In this document: one piece after another, positions 7,327 through 15,722 of the stretch
Position numbering within the stretch: the first letter of the stretch is position 1
How the letters are laid out: every line of letters begins with the position of its first letter
From: Eubacterium sp.
Lineage (GTDB): Bacteria > Bacillota_A > Clostridia > Peptostreptococcales > Anaerovoracaceae
DNA length: 21,423 nucleotides
Assembly: GCA_017425345.1 (NCBI GenBank)
Contig: JAFOML010000058.1
Coordinates: 1 to 21,423 of the forward strand
Direction of reading: 5' to 3'
The notes under the pieces: model-generated
What the model was told of the DNA's origin: nothing
Databases searched by the model: none
What the model saw: only the letters and a program-made list of their open reading frames with translations
Position numbers and translations under genes: made by a program

Positions 7327-9708
7327 TTATTCTTTCTTCAGTTTGATGACAGTCACGCCGTCGCCGCCTTCATTATAGTTACCGGCGCGGTAAGATGCAA
7401 CATGTTTATTCTTCTTCATGGCCTGCCGGAGTCCGTTTTTCAGGATTCCTTCTCCTCTTCCGTGGATCACGGTAACTTCCGGGAGTCCGGCCATAAAGGC
7501 ATCGTCAATATATTTTTCCAGATCCATGCGCGCGCTGTCCAGATTCTCGCCCTGCACATTCAGCGTAAGGCTGACGGACTGCGCCTTGCTGCGGTACATC
7601 TTCCCGTAGCTCGCGCGGGAAGGCGCTCTTGCCTTGGTCTTCTTTCCGTCGACGATCAGCATGATGTCTGAAAGCTTTACATTCATCTTCATGATGCCCA
7701 TCTGCACGGTCAGCTCACCTTTTTCATCCGGAAGAGATACGATCTCTCCATTCTGATCCAAAGACAGAATGCGCACCATGTCTCCAACCTTCAGCTGATC
7801 CGCTGTGACCGGTTTATTATTCACCTGTCTGACCAGATGCTCCGCATACTTGGATTCCTTTTCCTTGAGCTTCTTCCGGCTCTGATCGAATCCCTTGTTC
7901 CGGGCGCCCATGCTGTCCAGCTTATTCAGCTGCCTGAGCTCCTTCTGGACCTCGTTTGCGGTGTCTCTGGCATCCCGGAGGATCTCCCGGGCTTCCGCGC
8001 GCGCGTCTGCCAGCAGTTTATCCTGCTGTTTTTTCTGCTTTTCCTGTAATCGTCGGAACTCCTCTTCCTGCCGTTCCATCTCCGCTCGGATCCTGGCCGC
8101 ATCGGCAAGATCGGCTTCCGCCTTCTTCTTATCCGCCTCGATCGCCGTGATGACTTCCTCAAAGGCCAGGTCACCCTGTTCGATCAGCTGGCCTGCCCGC
8201 TCGATGATTTCCTCTCCGAGTCCGAGCTTGTGCGAGATCTCGAACGCGTTGGATCTTCCCGGTGTTCCGATGATCAGATGGTAGGTCGGGCTGAGAGTCT
8301 CCACATTGAATTCCATGGATGCGTTCTCCACATCATCAGTGGAGAGCGCGAACTTTTTCAGTTCCGTGTAGTGCGTCGTAGCGACCGTGCTCGCTCCCCG
8401 GGCAAGCAGTTCTTCCAGAATCGCGATCGCCAGCGCGGCGCCTTCCGTCGGATCGGTTCCGGCGCCAAGCTCGTCCAGCAGGATCAGGACACCGGGGCCT
8501 GCCTTGCCGGTGATCTCCACGATATTCTTCATGTGAGAAGAAAACGTGGAAAGGCTCTGTTCGATACTCTGCTCATCGCCGATATCCGCAAAAACATCCC
8601 GGTAGATCGGGATCACACTCTCCGACGACGCCGGAATGTGCAGTCCGCTCTGCGCCATCATGGAAAGAAGTCCCAGCGTTTTCAGCGTTACGGTCTTTCC
8701 GCCTGTGTTCGGTCCGGTGATCACCAGCGTATGGTATTCCCCGCCGATTCCGGCAGTGATCGGAACGACCTTCTTCGGATCCAGCAGCGGGTGTCTTCCC
8801 TCTTTGATCAGCAGCTCTCCGTGCTCACTGATCTTCGGTTCCTCTCCCTTCATGGAAAGAGAGAGCTTTCCCTTGGCCATGATATAATCCATCTGGACCA
8901 GGACCTTCTGGTTGTTGATGATCGCTGTCGCAGATTCGCCGACCCGGTCGGAGAGTGACTGCAGAATGCGCTGGATCTCGCGCTGTTCCGCCATCTCCAG
9001 CTCCCGCAGCTCATTATTCATGTTGACGATCGTCTGCGGCTCGATGAACAGCGTCGCTCCGGCGCGGGACTGATCGTGGATAATGCCTGGGAACCGGCTG
9101 CGGTGCTCCTGTTTGACCGGAATAACATACCTGCCGTCCTTGATCGTAACGATCGCATCCTGCAGATAAGGCTTGTTGGCAGAGCTGTTCACCATCTGAT
9201 TGAGACGGCTGCGAATCGATTCATTCATCCGCAGGATCGCGCGTCTCGTGTTCCGAAGCTCCGGCGATGCGTTATCTGCCATCTCGTCTTCCGACAGGAC
9301 ACACCGGTCGATCTCTTCCTCCAGCCTGGGATTGGTCGTCAGGACCTCTGCAAGAGACTGCAGGATCGGAAGATCCGGCACATCGGACTTCAGAAAGTTC
9401 AGGACACCCGAAGCAGCCGCCAGATCAAAATGGACCTGCAGCAGCTGTTTCATCGTGAGACATCCGCCCTTTCGGCAGAAACCGGCGAGGCCGGCGATGT
9501 CAAACAGACCGCCGGTCGGCAGCGGGCCTTTATGTACGATAAGGTCAACCGCCTCCGTGGTTGACCTTAATTCTTCTGCAATGATGCGCGGATCTGTCTG
9601 GGGAACCAGATCGGCCGCCATCTGCCTGGACATGCTGCAGCCGGTCTGTGCCTCCAGAAGTTCTCTTATTCTACCATATTCAAGTGTGCTGATTGCCTTA
9701 TCATTCAT
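7327..9708 (-). CDS. mutS2: MutS2 DNA-structure/ribosome-collision ATPase with Smr domain
   Basis: The protein has 793 residues from ATG 9708, the expected family length. MutS2 is an ABC-type ATPase implicated in suppressing recombination and, in B. subtilis, in rescuing collided ribosomes. The core domain precedes Walker A GPNTGGKT (332-339) and Walker B VLILLDELGAGTDP (about 407-420). A long charged coiled coil then covers roughly 505-620, followed by a KOW-like stretch and a C-terminal Smr domain (about 711-793) with VIHGRGEG. In Smr the usual LDLR motif reads LNVQ here, discussed in the findings. An upstream GTG at 9735 would add nine residues but lies inside zapA; MNDKAISTLEYGRI fits the family start better. 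It overlaps the zapA end by 8 bases and its ribosome site is weak, so coupled translation is likely. Confidence 0.96.
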   Translation of the reverse strand: MNDKAISTLEYGRIRELLEAQTGCSMSRQMAADLVPQTDPRIIAEELRSTTEAVDLIVHKGPLPTGGLFDIAGLAGFCRKGGCLTMKQLLQVHFDLAAASGVLNFLKSDVPDLPILQSLAEVLTTNPRLEEEIDRCVLSEDEMADNASPELRNTRRAILRMNESIRSRLNQMVNSSANKPYLQDAIVTIKDGRYVIPVKQEHRSRFPGIIHDQSRAGATLFIEPQTIVNMNNELRELEMAEQREIQRILQSLSDRVGESATAIINNQKVLVQMDYIMAKGKLSLSMKGEEPKISEHGELLIKEGRHPLLDPKKVVPITAGIGGEYHTLVITGPNTGGKTVTLKTLGLLSMMAQSGLHIPASSESVIPIYRDVFADIGDEQSIEQSLSTFSSHMKNIVEITGKAGPGVLILLDELGAGTDPTEGAALAIAILEELLARGASTVATTHYTELKKFALSTDDVENASMEFNVETLSPTYHLIIGTPGRSNAFEISHKLGLGEEIIERAGQLIEQGDLAFEEVITAIEADKKKAEADLADAARIRAEMERQEEEFRRLQEKQKKQQDKLLADARAEAREILRDARDTANEVQKELRQLNKLDSMGARNKGFDQSRKKLKEKESKYAEHLVRQVNNKPVTADQLKVGDMVRILSLDQNGEIVSLPDEKGELTVQMGIMKMNVKLSDIMLIVDGKKTKARAPSRASYGKMYRSKAQSVSLTLNVQGENLDSARMDLEKYIDDAFMAGLPEVTVIHGRGEGILKNGLRQAMKKNKHVASYRAGNYNEGGDGVTVIKLKKE

Positions 9709-10168
9709 GTTCTCTGCGCAGTTTCTCCAGCTCACTCTTCAGCTGGATGTTCTCCATCTGCAGATCGAAAATCTGATTCTCGTATTCTGCAACTTTATCT
9801 TCCAGCTGTTTATACTTCTCGCCGTCCTTCTGATTGGACATCTTCAGTTTGTCCATGACTTCCTTGGACTGCTTGTAGTTCTTCTTCGCATCTTCCCAGA
9901 GCTTGATGTAGTGCGCGGAATCGCGCTCCAGCTGCTGGTTGGCGACGCGGAGACGCTCCATCTCATCCTGCTGATCGAAGTACTCCTCCGCAATGTTGAT
10001 CGATGTGAGGACGGCGATCGCGCTGGTGCCGTTCCGCTCTACGACCTTGGAGATCAGGTGCATCCGGTCGTCCACGTATTCCGCGATCTTCTGGATATCT
10101 TCCTCACTCTTGTCGCCTGTAATGTGGTAGGTCTGGCCATAGATTCTTACGTCTACTGTCTCTCCCAT
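9701..10168 (-). CDS. zapA: Cell division protein ZapA
   Basis: A 155-residue protein. The N-terminal domain has the ZapA fold signature VDVRIYGQTYHITGDKSEED with IAEYVDDRM, followed by SAIAVLTSINIAEEYFD. From about residue 65 the rest is a long coiled coil rich in Lys, Glu and Gln, making the protein clearly longer than the roughly 85-residue B. subtilis ZapA. ZapA binds FtsZ and bundles its filaments at the septum. The start is ATG at 10168 with AGAGGT upstream, 40 bases after pheT. Its place between pheT and mutS2 repeats the order known from B. subtilis (pheS-pheT-rnhC-zapA-...-mutSB), without rnhC, cvpA-like and polX genes. ftsZ lies about 4.4 kb upstream, past the methylase, pheS and pheT. 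Confidence 0.93.
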   Translation of the reverse strand: MGETVDVRIYGQTYHITGDKSEEDIQKIAEYVDDRMHLISKVVERNGTSAIAVLTSINIAEEYFDQQDEMERLRVANQQLERDSAHYIKLWEDAKKNYKQSKEVMDKLKMSNQKDGEKYKQLEDKVAEYENQIFDLQMENIQLKSELEKLRREHE

Positions 10169-10208
10169 GTCTTTACCTCTCTCTCCTACGAGCTTGCGTT
10201 ATAGTTTA

Positions 10209-12653
10209 TCAGTCACGCAGTGCCGCGCCGAATTTTTCAGCGAGCATCGCGACGACCTGTTCCTGAACACTGTCAACTTCCTTATCGGTCAAAGTCTTCG
10301 TATTATCTCTGTAAGTCAGGCTGAATGCCACGCTCTTCTTATTTCTGCCGACCTGAATGCCGCGGTATACGTCGAACAGCTGGATATCTTCCAGAATATC
10401 GGCTTCCATCGCCTTTACCGCTTCCTCGATACGTCCGATCTCCAGATCTTCATCGACGATCAGCGCCATATCTCTGGATGTGGACGGGTAAATGGGCGGA
10501 TGCTGGTATACGACCTCACGGTCAGAGAACTCGACGATCGTGTCGAAGAACAGTTCTGCCGTGTAGACGCGGGTTCCGATGCCGTAGTTCTCCGCAACAT
10601 CCGGGTGAACCTCACCCATGATACCGAGTTCCACTTCCTCGCCAAACTTTCCGATCGTCTGGATACGCGCGCAGCGACCCGGGTGGTAGAGTCCGTACTC
10701 AGATTCTGTGACAAAGCGCAGGTTTTTGACGCCCAGCTTGTCCAGCAGCGCCTGAATCATGCCCTTCAGCGTAAAGAAGGTCTCGCCTTCCCCGTAGCAT
10801 CCGATGCAGAGGTTGTAGGACTCATCCGGAAGCGCATGCTCTTCCATCAGGTTCTTCATGAAGACGATTCCCATCTCGTAAGCGCGCAGGCCCGGGATGT
10901 TTCTGGCGTAGTTCCGGCTCAGGACATCCAGCATGCCCGGCATCAGGATCGTACGGAGCGCGGAGGTGTCCTCGCCCATCGGATTGATGATCTCCACAAA
11001 GTTGCGTTCGATGGAATCCTCCGGAATCTGCAGCTTATCCAGAATCTTATTATTTGAGAAGGAATAGGTCTGGATCTCATTCGCTCCCATTCCGCAGAGC
11101 GTTCTTCTGGTCAGCACACGCAGATCCCAGTCTTCCGGGAATCTTGCGCTGGATGCGGTATCCGGAAGAGTCATCGGCAGATTGTCATATCCGTACATTC
11201 TGGCGACCTCTTCCACGTAATCGACCTCTTCCAGCAGATCCTGACGAACTGTCGGCGGTGTGACGATCATCTCGTCGCCTTCTCCTTCGACCTTCATCTC
11301 CAGGCTCTCCAGATAACCCACCATCTGTTCACGCGGGATATCAGTTCCGAGCACCTTGTTGATGCGGCTGACACGCGCGGTCACGACCGGCGCGTGCACC
11401 GGTTCCGGATAAACGTCAATGGAGCCGTCTACGACCTTGCCGCAGTCCAGAAGCTCTACCAGCTTACAGACGCGGTCTGCCGCTGCTTCGCAGAGGTTCG
11501 GGTCGATGCCCTTCTCATAACGTCCGGATGCTTCTGTGCGCAGTCCCAGTTTCTTCGCTGTCATGCGGACACTGGATCCGAGGAAGTTCGCGGACTCAAT
11601 TACGACGGTGTTGGTATCCGGCAGGATCTCCGAATTCAGTCCGCCCATGATGCCGGCTACGCCGACAGGCTTCTCCGCATCGTTGATCATGAGCATATCA
11701 TCTTCCAGAACACGTTCCACACCGTCCAGCGTGGTGAACACCTCGCCTTCCTTTGCGGTGTCAACGATGATCTTCGCTCCGGCAAGGCTCTTGATATCAA
11801 ACGCATGCATCGGCTGTCCGTACTCCAGCATGACGAAGTTCGTGATGTCGACCATATTGTTGATCGGACGCATTCCGGCAGCCATCAGACGCTTCTGCAG
11901 CCACCAGGGCGACTGCTCCACGCGGACGTCCTTGATGATTCTAGCGGTGTACCGCTTGCAGAGCGGGGAACGGATCTCCGCGCTGATGTAGTCCGAAGCC
12001 TGTTCATCGGTCTTCTCACACTCGGTATCCGGGTAACGCATCTTCTCTCCAAAGGTAGCGGCTGCCTCTCTTGCCATGCCCAGCATGGACAGGCAGTCCG
12101 GGCGGTTCGGCGTGATCTCAAAATCGATCACGCTGTCCTTGAGCTCCAGAGCATCTGTGATCTCTTCTCCAAGGTGGTCGTCCCAGTTTCCGGGAAGGAT
12201 CCAGATTCCGTCCTTCGAAAACATCGGCGCCACTTTATCATCATATCCAAGTTCCTGGGCGGAACAGAGCATTCCGATGCTCTCCACGCCGCGGAGGGAA
12301 CCCTTATGGATGTCCACACCGCCTTCGACCTTCGGCTGTCCGTGCAGCGGTCCCGGGATATGGCTTCCATCCATGGCAACCGGGACAAAAGCACCTTCAA
12401 AAACGTTGTCTGCGCCCGTCACGATCTGCACCGGCGCTTCTCCGCCGACATTGATCTGGCAGACGACCAGCTTGTCCGCATCCGGATGCTGCTCGATCTT
12501 ATCGATCCTGCCGATCACGACGCCGCTGATTCCACAGCCGATCTCGGTGCAGGTCTCCAGGTTCGATCCCGACATGATCATCCGGTCACAGAACTCGCTG
12601 ACCGGTACGTTTACATCTACATAATCTTTTAACCAGTTTACTGATACAATCAT
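10209..12653 (-). CDS. pheT: Phenylalanine-tRNA ligase beta subunit
   Basis: An 814-residue protein of standard bacterial length that forms the alpha2-beta2 enzyme with PheS. Visible domains in order: N-terminal MIVSVNWLKDYVDVNVP; an EMAP-like tRNA-binding domain from about residue 40 (VVIGRIDKIEQHPDADKL, VQIVTGADNV); the B3/B4 region with the editing site (about 205-380); B5 from about 400; the catalytic-like core; and the C-terminal FDX-ACB anticodon domain (YPSTSRDMALIVDEDLEI to the end). Start ATG 12653 is decided by AAGGAGG, which overlaps the pheS TAA stop, 11 bases away. The pairing with pheS in a single transcript matches the need for equal subunit amounts. Confidence 0.98.
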   Translation of the reverse strand: MIVSVNWLKDYVDVNVPVSEFCDRMIMSGSNLETCTEIGCGISGVVIGRIDKIEQHPDADKLVVCQINVGGEAPVQIVTGADNVFEGAFVPVAMDGSHIPGPLHGQPKVEGGVDIHKGSLRGVESIGMLCSAQELGYDDKVAPMFSKDGIWILPGNWDDHLGEEITDALELKDSVIDFEITPNRPDCLSMLGMAREAAATFGEKMRYPDTECEKTDEQASDYISAEIRSPLCKRYTARIIKDVRVEQSPWWLQKRLMAAGMRPINNMVDITNFVMLEYGQPMHAFDIKSLAGAKIIVDTAKEGEVFTTLDGVERVLEDDMLMINDAEKPVGVAGIMGGLNSEILPDTNTVVIESANFLGSSVRMTAKKLGLRTEASGRYEKGIDPNLCEAAADRVCKLVELLDCGKVVDGSIDVYPEPVHAPVVTARVSRINKVLGTDIPREQMVGYLESLEMKVEGEGDEMIVTPPTVRQDLLEEVDYVEEVARMYGYDNLPMTLPDTASSARFPEDWDLRVLTRRTLCGMGANEIQTYSFSNNKILDKLQIPEDSIERNFVEIINPMGEDTSALRTILMPGMLDVLSRNYARNIPGLRAYEMGIVFMKNLMEEHALPDESYNLCIGCYGEGETFFTLKGMIQALLDKLGVKNLRFVTESEYGLYHPGRCARIQTIGKFGEEVELGIMGEVHPDVAENYGIGTRVYTAELFFDTIVEFSDREVVYQHPPIYPSTSRDMALIVDEDLEIGRIEEAVKAMEADILEDIQLFDVYRGIQVGRNKKSVAFSLTYRDNTKTLTDKEVDSVQEQVVAMLAEKFGAALRD

Positions 12654-12664
12654 CCAAGGCCTCC

Positions 12665-13684
12665 TTACTTGAACTGACGGATGAATCTCATATCATTCTC
12701 GTAAAGAAGTCTGATATCATCGATTCCGTACTTCAGCATCGCGATTCTCTCCACGCCCATACCAACGGCGAATCCGGTATATTTCTCCGTGTCTACGCCG
12801 CCGTTTCTGTGCACGGCAGGGTGCGTCATTCCGCAGCCCAGGATCTCGATCCATCCGCTGCCCTTGCATACGTTACAGCCCTTGCCTCCGCACTTGAAAC
12901 AGGAGACGTCCATCTCTGCACTCGGTTCCGTGAACGGGAAGTGGTGCGGACGGAACTTGGTTCTAGTCTCAGGACCGAACAGCTGCTTAGCCATATGGTC
13001 TAAGGATCCCTTCAGGTCAGCCATTGTGATATTCTCACCGATCACCATCATCTCGACCTGATGGAAGGTCGGAGAATGCGTGGCATCCGGGGTATCGCAG
13101 CGGAAGCAGCGGCCGGGGATCACGATCTTATACGGAAGCGGAAGATCCTTCTCCGCGCGGACCTCTCCAGAGGAGGTGTGCGGACGGAGAACGATGTCCT
13201 TATCCACATAGAACGTATCCGTCATATCTCTGGCCGGATGGAATTCCGGAGAGTTGAGACCGTCAAAGGTGTTGAAAACGGTATCCACTTCCGGGCTTTC
13301 ATAAACTGCATAGCCCATGGAGCGGAAGATCTCCACGATCTCATCGATCGTCTGTGTGATCGGATGCTCTACCCCGATCGTCACCTGGACGCCCGGTTCG
13401 GTAACATCGATCTTCTCCGCCTTAAGTCTTGCCTTCTTGGCCTGCTCCTTGAACTCTTCCTTGCGCTCGTTCAGCATCTTCTCAAACTGCGCTTTCGCCA
13501 TATTAGCGGCCTTACCCATCTCTTTCCGCTCTTCCGGCGTCAGTTTTCCCATGCCGCGAAGGATCTGCGTCAGTTCACCCTTCTTTCCGGCAACCCGGAC
13601 ACGGATCTTCTCCATCTCTTCGAGTGTACCGGCTTCTGCAAGCTCTGCTCTTGCCTGTTCAATGATTGTCTGTAATTTCTCCAT
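12665..13684 (-). CDS. pheS: Phenylalanine-tRNA ligase alpha subunit
   Basis: The protein has 339 residues from ATG 13684. The N-terminal coiled coil (about 1-85, rich in Lys/Glu) contacts tRNA-Phe. The class II catalytic core follows, with motif 2 region RCFRCDTPDATHSPTFHQ and the motif 3 glycine-rich GFAVGMGVERIAMLKYG near the end, plus LRPHTSSGEVRA upstream. A cysteine pair set (CFKCGGKGCNVCKGSG) suggests a zinc knuckle, as in several clostridial PheS. An upstream GTG frame would start at 13717 inside the methylase gene; AGAGGT just before 13684 and the family-typical MEKLQTIIEQA start favour the shorter form. The gene lies 10 bases after the methylase stop. No T-box leader precedes it. 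Confidence 0.97.
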   Translation of the reverse strand: MEKLQTIIEQARAELAEAGTLEEMEKIRVRVAGKKGELTQILRGMGKLTPEERKEMGKAANMAKAQFEKMLNERKEEFKEQAKKARLKAEKIDVTEPGVQVTIGVEHPITQTIDEIVEIFRSMGYAVYESPEVDTVFNTFDGLNSPEFHPARDMTDTFYVDKDIVLRPHTSSGEVRAEKDLPLPYKIVIPGRCFRCDTPDATHSPTFHQVEMMVIGENITMADLKGSLDHMAKQLFGPETRTKFRPHHFPFTEPSAEMDVSCFKCGGKGCNVCKGSGWIEILGCGMTHPAVHRNGGVDTEKYTGFAVGMGVERIAMLKYGIDDIRLLYENDMRFIRQFK

Positions 13685-13694
13685 ATTTTTACCT

Positions 13695-14468
13695 CTATTT
13701 GTTTCTGATGGCCTCATACATTAAAATGCCTGCTGCCACAGATGCATTCAGTGATTCCAGCTGCCCGTTCATCGGAATGCGCACGCGCACATCTGCGCTC
13801 TCGATCAAGGTCTCGCTGCACCCGTTCCCCTCGTTTCCGATCACGAGGGCAATATCTCTGTTTAGTCCTGCCTCATCGTAACGGACTGCGCCGCTGAAGC
13901 AGGTTACGGTCAGCTGTTTTCCGTGCTCATGCGCCAGGCGGATCAGTTCCGCCTCGTCCTCAGCCAGAAGGATTGGCATACGGAACAAAGACCCTGCCGC
14001 CGCCCGCACGACCTTCGGCGAATACACATCTGCCGTGCCGCGCATGCAGAGAACGGCAGCATATCCGGCGCCTTCCGCCGTACGGATGATCGTGCCGATA
14101 TTCCCGGGATCCTGAAGCCGGTCCAGCACGACGAGATTGCTGCCGGTTTTCCAGATCCGTGCGGTCTCTTCCGGTCCATACTCCGGCTTCTCCACGATCG
14201 CAAGCACACCCTGACTGGTCTCCGTCTGCGCGATCCGGTCAAACAGTGCTTCCGAAAGCGTATATTCCTCACTGGAGAAAGTACCTTCCGGATAGGCGCC
14301 TTCCCGGACAAGAATCGATTCTATCCTTACACCCGAACAAAGCGCTTCCCGAATCAGGTTTTCTCCTTCGATCAGATAGCGCTTCTCTCGGTCACGATAT
14401 TTCTTACGAGTCAGACGTACACAAGCCTTATAGACCCTGTTTTCTTTTGATGAAATTCTGTTTCCCAT
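13695..14468 (-). CDS. SpoU/TrmH-family 2'-O-methyltransferase (YsgA-like)
   Basis: A 257-residue SPOUT enzyme that transfers methyl groups to the 2'-hydroxyl of a ribose in rRNA or tRNA; the target is not determined. The N-terminal substrate-binding domain starts with RISSKENRVYKACVRLTRKK and YLIEGENLIREAL. The knotted catalytic domain shows motif 1 VVLDRLQDPGNIGTIIRTAE, motif 2 LVIGNEGNG and motif 3 IPMNGQLESLNASVAAGI. The same gene precedes pheS in B. subtilis (ysgA). The chosen ATG (14468) lacks a ribosome binding site; GTG at 14477 is an alternative without one either. A terminator hairpin for ftsZ ends one base before that GTG. How this gene and pheST are transcribed is unclear. Confidence 0.92.
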   Translation of the reverse strand: MGNRISSKENRVYKACVRLTRKKYRDREKRYLIEGENLIREALCSGVRIESILVREGAYPEGTFSSEEYTLSEALFDRIAQTETSQGVLAIVEKPEYGPEETARIWKTGSNLVVLDRLQDPGNIGTIIRTAEGAGYAAVLCMRGTADVYSPKVVRAAAGSLFRMPILLAEDEAELIRLAHEHGKQLTVTCFSGAVRYDEAGLNRDIALVIGNEGNGCSETLIESADVRVRIPMNGQLESLNASVAAGILMYEAIRNK

Positions 14469-14478
14469 ATATAGCACT

Positions 14479-14506
14479 AAAAAGCCGGCAGAATCACCGG
14501 CTTTTT
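14479..14506. terminator. Symmetric intrinsic terminator after ftsZ
   Basis: Seen: AAAAAGCCGG, an 8-base loop, then CCGGCTTTTT. A 5-bp GC stem extends with five A-T pairs and gives a T-run on either strand, so it can act in both directions. It lies 15 bases past the ftsZ stop and immediately before the SpoU methyltransferase start, which makes it the boundary between the dcw transcript and the pheST block. Confidence 0.8.
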
Positions 14507-14521
14507 GAAAGCTGCTAACGA

Positions 14522-15649
14522 TCAGTTGTTATTCAGGAAGGTCGGGATATCGAACTTGGAATCGGACATATCCTCGTCTCTGGTTCCCTTGAAGATATCT
14601 TCCAGGGTAACCTCTCTGCCTTCCAGTCCGTTTTCGGTGATGATCTTCTTTGGCTTCTGCTGTTCGAGGATCTGGAAGCTGTCTTCATCTTCCACACCGT
14701 CTTCGAATCCGGTAGCGATCACGGTGATCGTGACCTCGTTATTCATCTCTTCGCTGACAGCAGCACCGAAGATCAAGATCGCTTCCTTATCCGCCTGTTC
14801 TTCTACCAGGCTGGCGATCTGGTTGACTTCCATCATGCCCAGATCGTATCCGCCGGATACGTAAAGCAGAATCGCCTTAGCGCCGTCGATCCGCGTCTCA
14901 AGAAGCGGACTCTCGATCGCTGCGGTAACCGCCTGCTTGGCGCGATCCTCGCCGGAGCCGTGTCCAACGCCCATATGTGCAACGCCGCGGTCGGTCATGA
15001 CGGAACGGACGTCTGCGAAGTCTACGTTGATCAGCGCGAAGTCGGAGATCAGATCCGAGATGCCCTGTACGCCCTGACGCAGGATATCGTCTGCCATAGC
15101 GAATGCATCGACCATGGTCGTGTTCTTCTCACAATTTTCCAGCAGTTTGTCGTTCGGAACGATGACCAGGGAGTCAACGTACTTCTTCAGGAAGTTGATT
15201 CCCAGCTCTGCCTGGCTCATTCTCTTACGTCCCTCGAAGGAGAACGGCTTGGTAACGACACCTACGGTCAGGATGCCCATATCCTTAGCCGCCTTAGCAA
15301 TGATCGGCGCTGCGCCTGTTCCGGTACCGCCGCCCATTCCGGCTGTGATGAAGACCATGTCGGTTCCCTCGATCATGTCTGCAATCACGTCCAGAGTTTC
15401 CTCCGCGGACTTCTGTCCGATCTCCGGATTACCTCCTGCGCCGAGACCCTTGGTGAGCTTCTCACCGATCTGAACTTTCGTCTCTGCATTGCAGCGGCTG
15501 AGTGCCTGACTATCTGTGTTTACAGCTATATATTCCACGCCCTGCAGATTTGTTTCCAGCATTCTGTTTACAGCGTTGCAGCCACCACCGCCGACGCCGA
15601 TGACCTTAATTACGGCCTGATTATTCTGTTCGTTCTCAAATTGCAACAT
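14522..15649 (-). CDS. ftsZ: Cell division GTPase FtsZ
   Basis: The protein has 375 residues from ATG 15649, the tubulin homologue that builds the Z-ring. Nucleotide-binding [13 protein letters not shown] is at about 18-30, and the tubulin signature GGGTGTG at 106-112. The T7 synergy loop region includes [15 protein letters not shown]. The C-terminal peptide DIPTFLNN, which binds membrane anchors and regulators, is the last feature before the stop. The start is decided by AAGGAGG at 15658-15664, eight bases before the ATG; the longer MGFKEAVY form would place the ribosome site inside the coding region. It follows ftsQ directly with no ftsA between, has its own likely promoter, and is closed by a terminator. 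FtsA-independent anchoring (e.g. SepF encoded elsewhere) would be expected. Confidence 0.98.
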   Translation of the reverse strand: MLQFENEQNNQAVIKVIGVGGGGCNAVNRMLETNLQGVEYIAVNTDSQALSRCNAETKVQIGEKLTKGLGAGGNPEIGQKSAEETLDVIADMIEGTDMVFITAGMGGGTGTGAAPIIAKAAKDMGILTVGVVTKPFSFEGRKRMSQAELGINFLKKYVDSLVIVPNDKLLENCEKNTTMVDAFAMADDILRQGVQGISDLISDFALINVDFADVRSVMTDRGVAHMGVGHGSGEDRAKQAVTAAIESPLLETRIDGAKAILLYVSGGYDLGMMEVNQIASLVEEQADKEAILIFGAAVSEEMNNEVTITVIATGFEDGVEDEDSFQILEQQKPKKIITENGLEGREVTLEDIFKGTRDEDMSDSKFDIPTFLNNN

Positions 15650-15683
15650 GTACACTGCCTCCTTGAATCCCATATATAGATAT

Positions 15684-15692
15684 ATTCTAGCA
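15684..15692 (-). promoter_or_regulatory. ftsZ: Possible extended -10 promoter for ftsZ
   Basis: In the 73-base ftsQ-ftsZ gap the minus strand reads TGCTAGAAT, an extended -10 with one mismatch to TATAAT. No good -35 element is seen at 17-18 bases. A start near 15677 would give a leader of about 28 bases before the ftsZ ATG. The whole gap is very AT-rich (several TATATA runs), so chance matches are easy. Separate ftsZ promoters are common in this cluster. Confidence 0.35.
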
Positions 15693-15722
15693 TATTATGT
15701 CTATATTTGCACTATTTTTTTA

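Noticed and set aside
9709..9735. GTG start of mutS2 at 9735 adding nine residues
   Set aside because: It lies inside zapA, has no ribosome site, and the MNDKAISTLEYGRI start matches the family.
11394..12632. 412-codon plus-strand open frame antisense to pheT, and similar long ones over murG/ftsW (16544-17749), murD (18847-19941) and the DUF4080 gene (3747-4712)
   Set aside because: These have no recognisable domains, improbable composition (rich in His, Arg, Asp, Leu) and no ribosome sites. They mirror well-supported genes with strong codon-position bias, which keeps the antisense frame free of stops.
13685..13717. Upstream GTG start of pheS at 13717
   Set aside because: It lies within the methylase gene; AGAGGT is positioned for ATG 13684.
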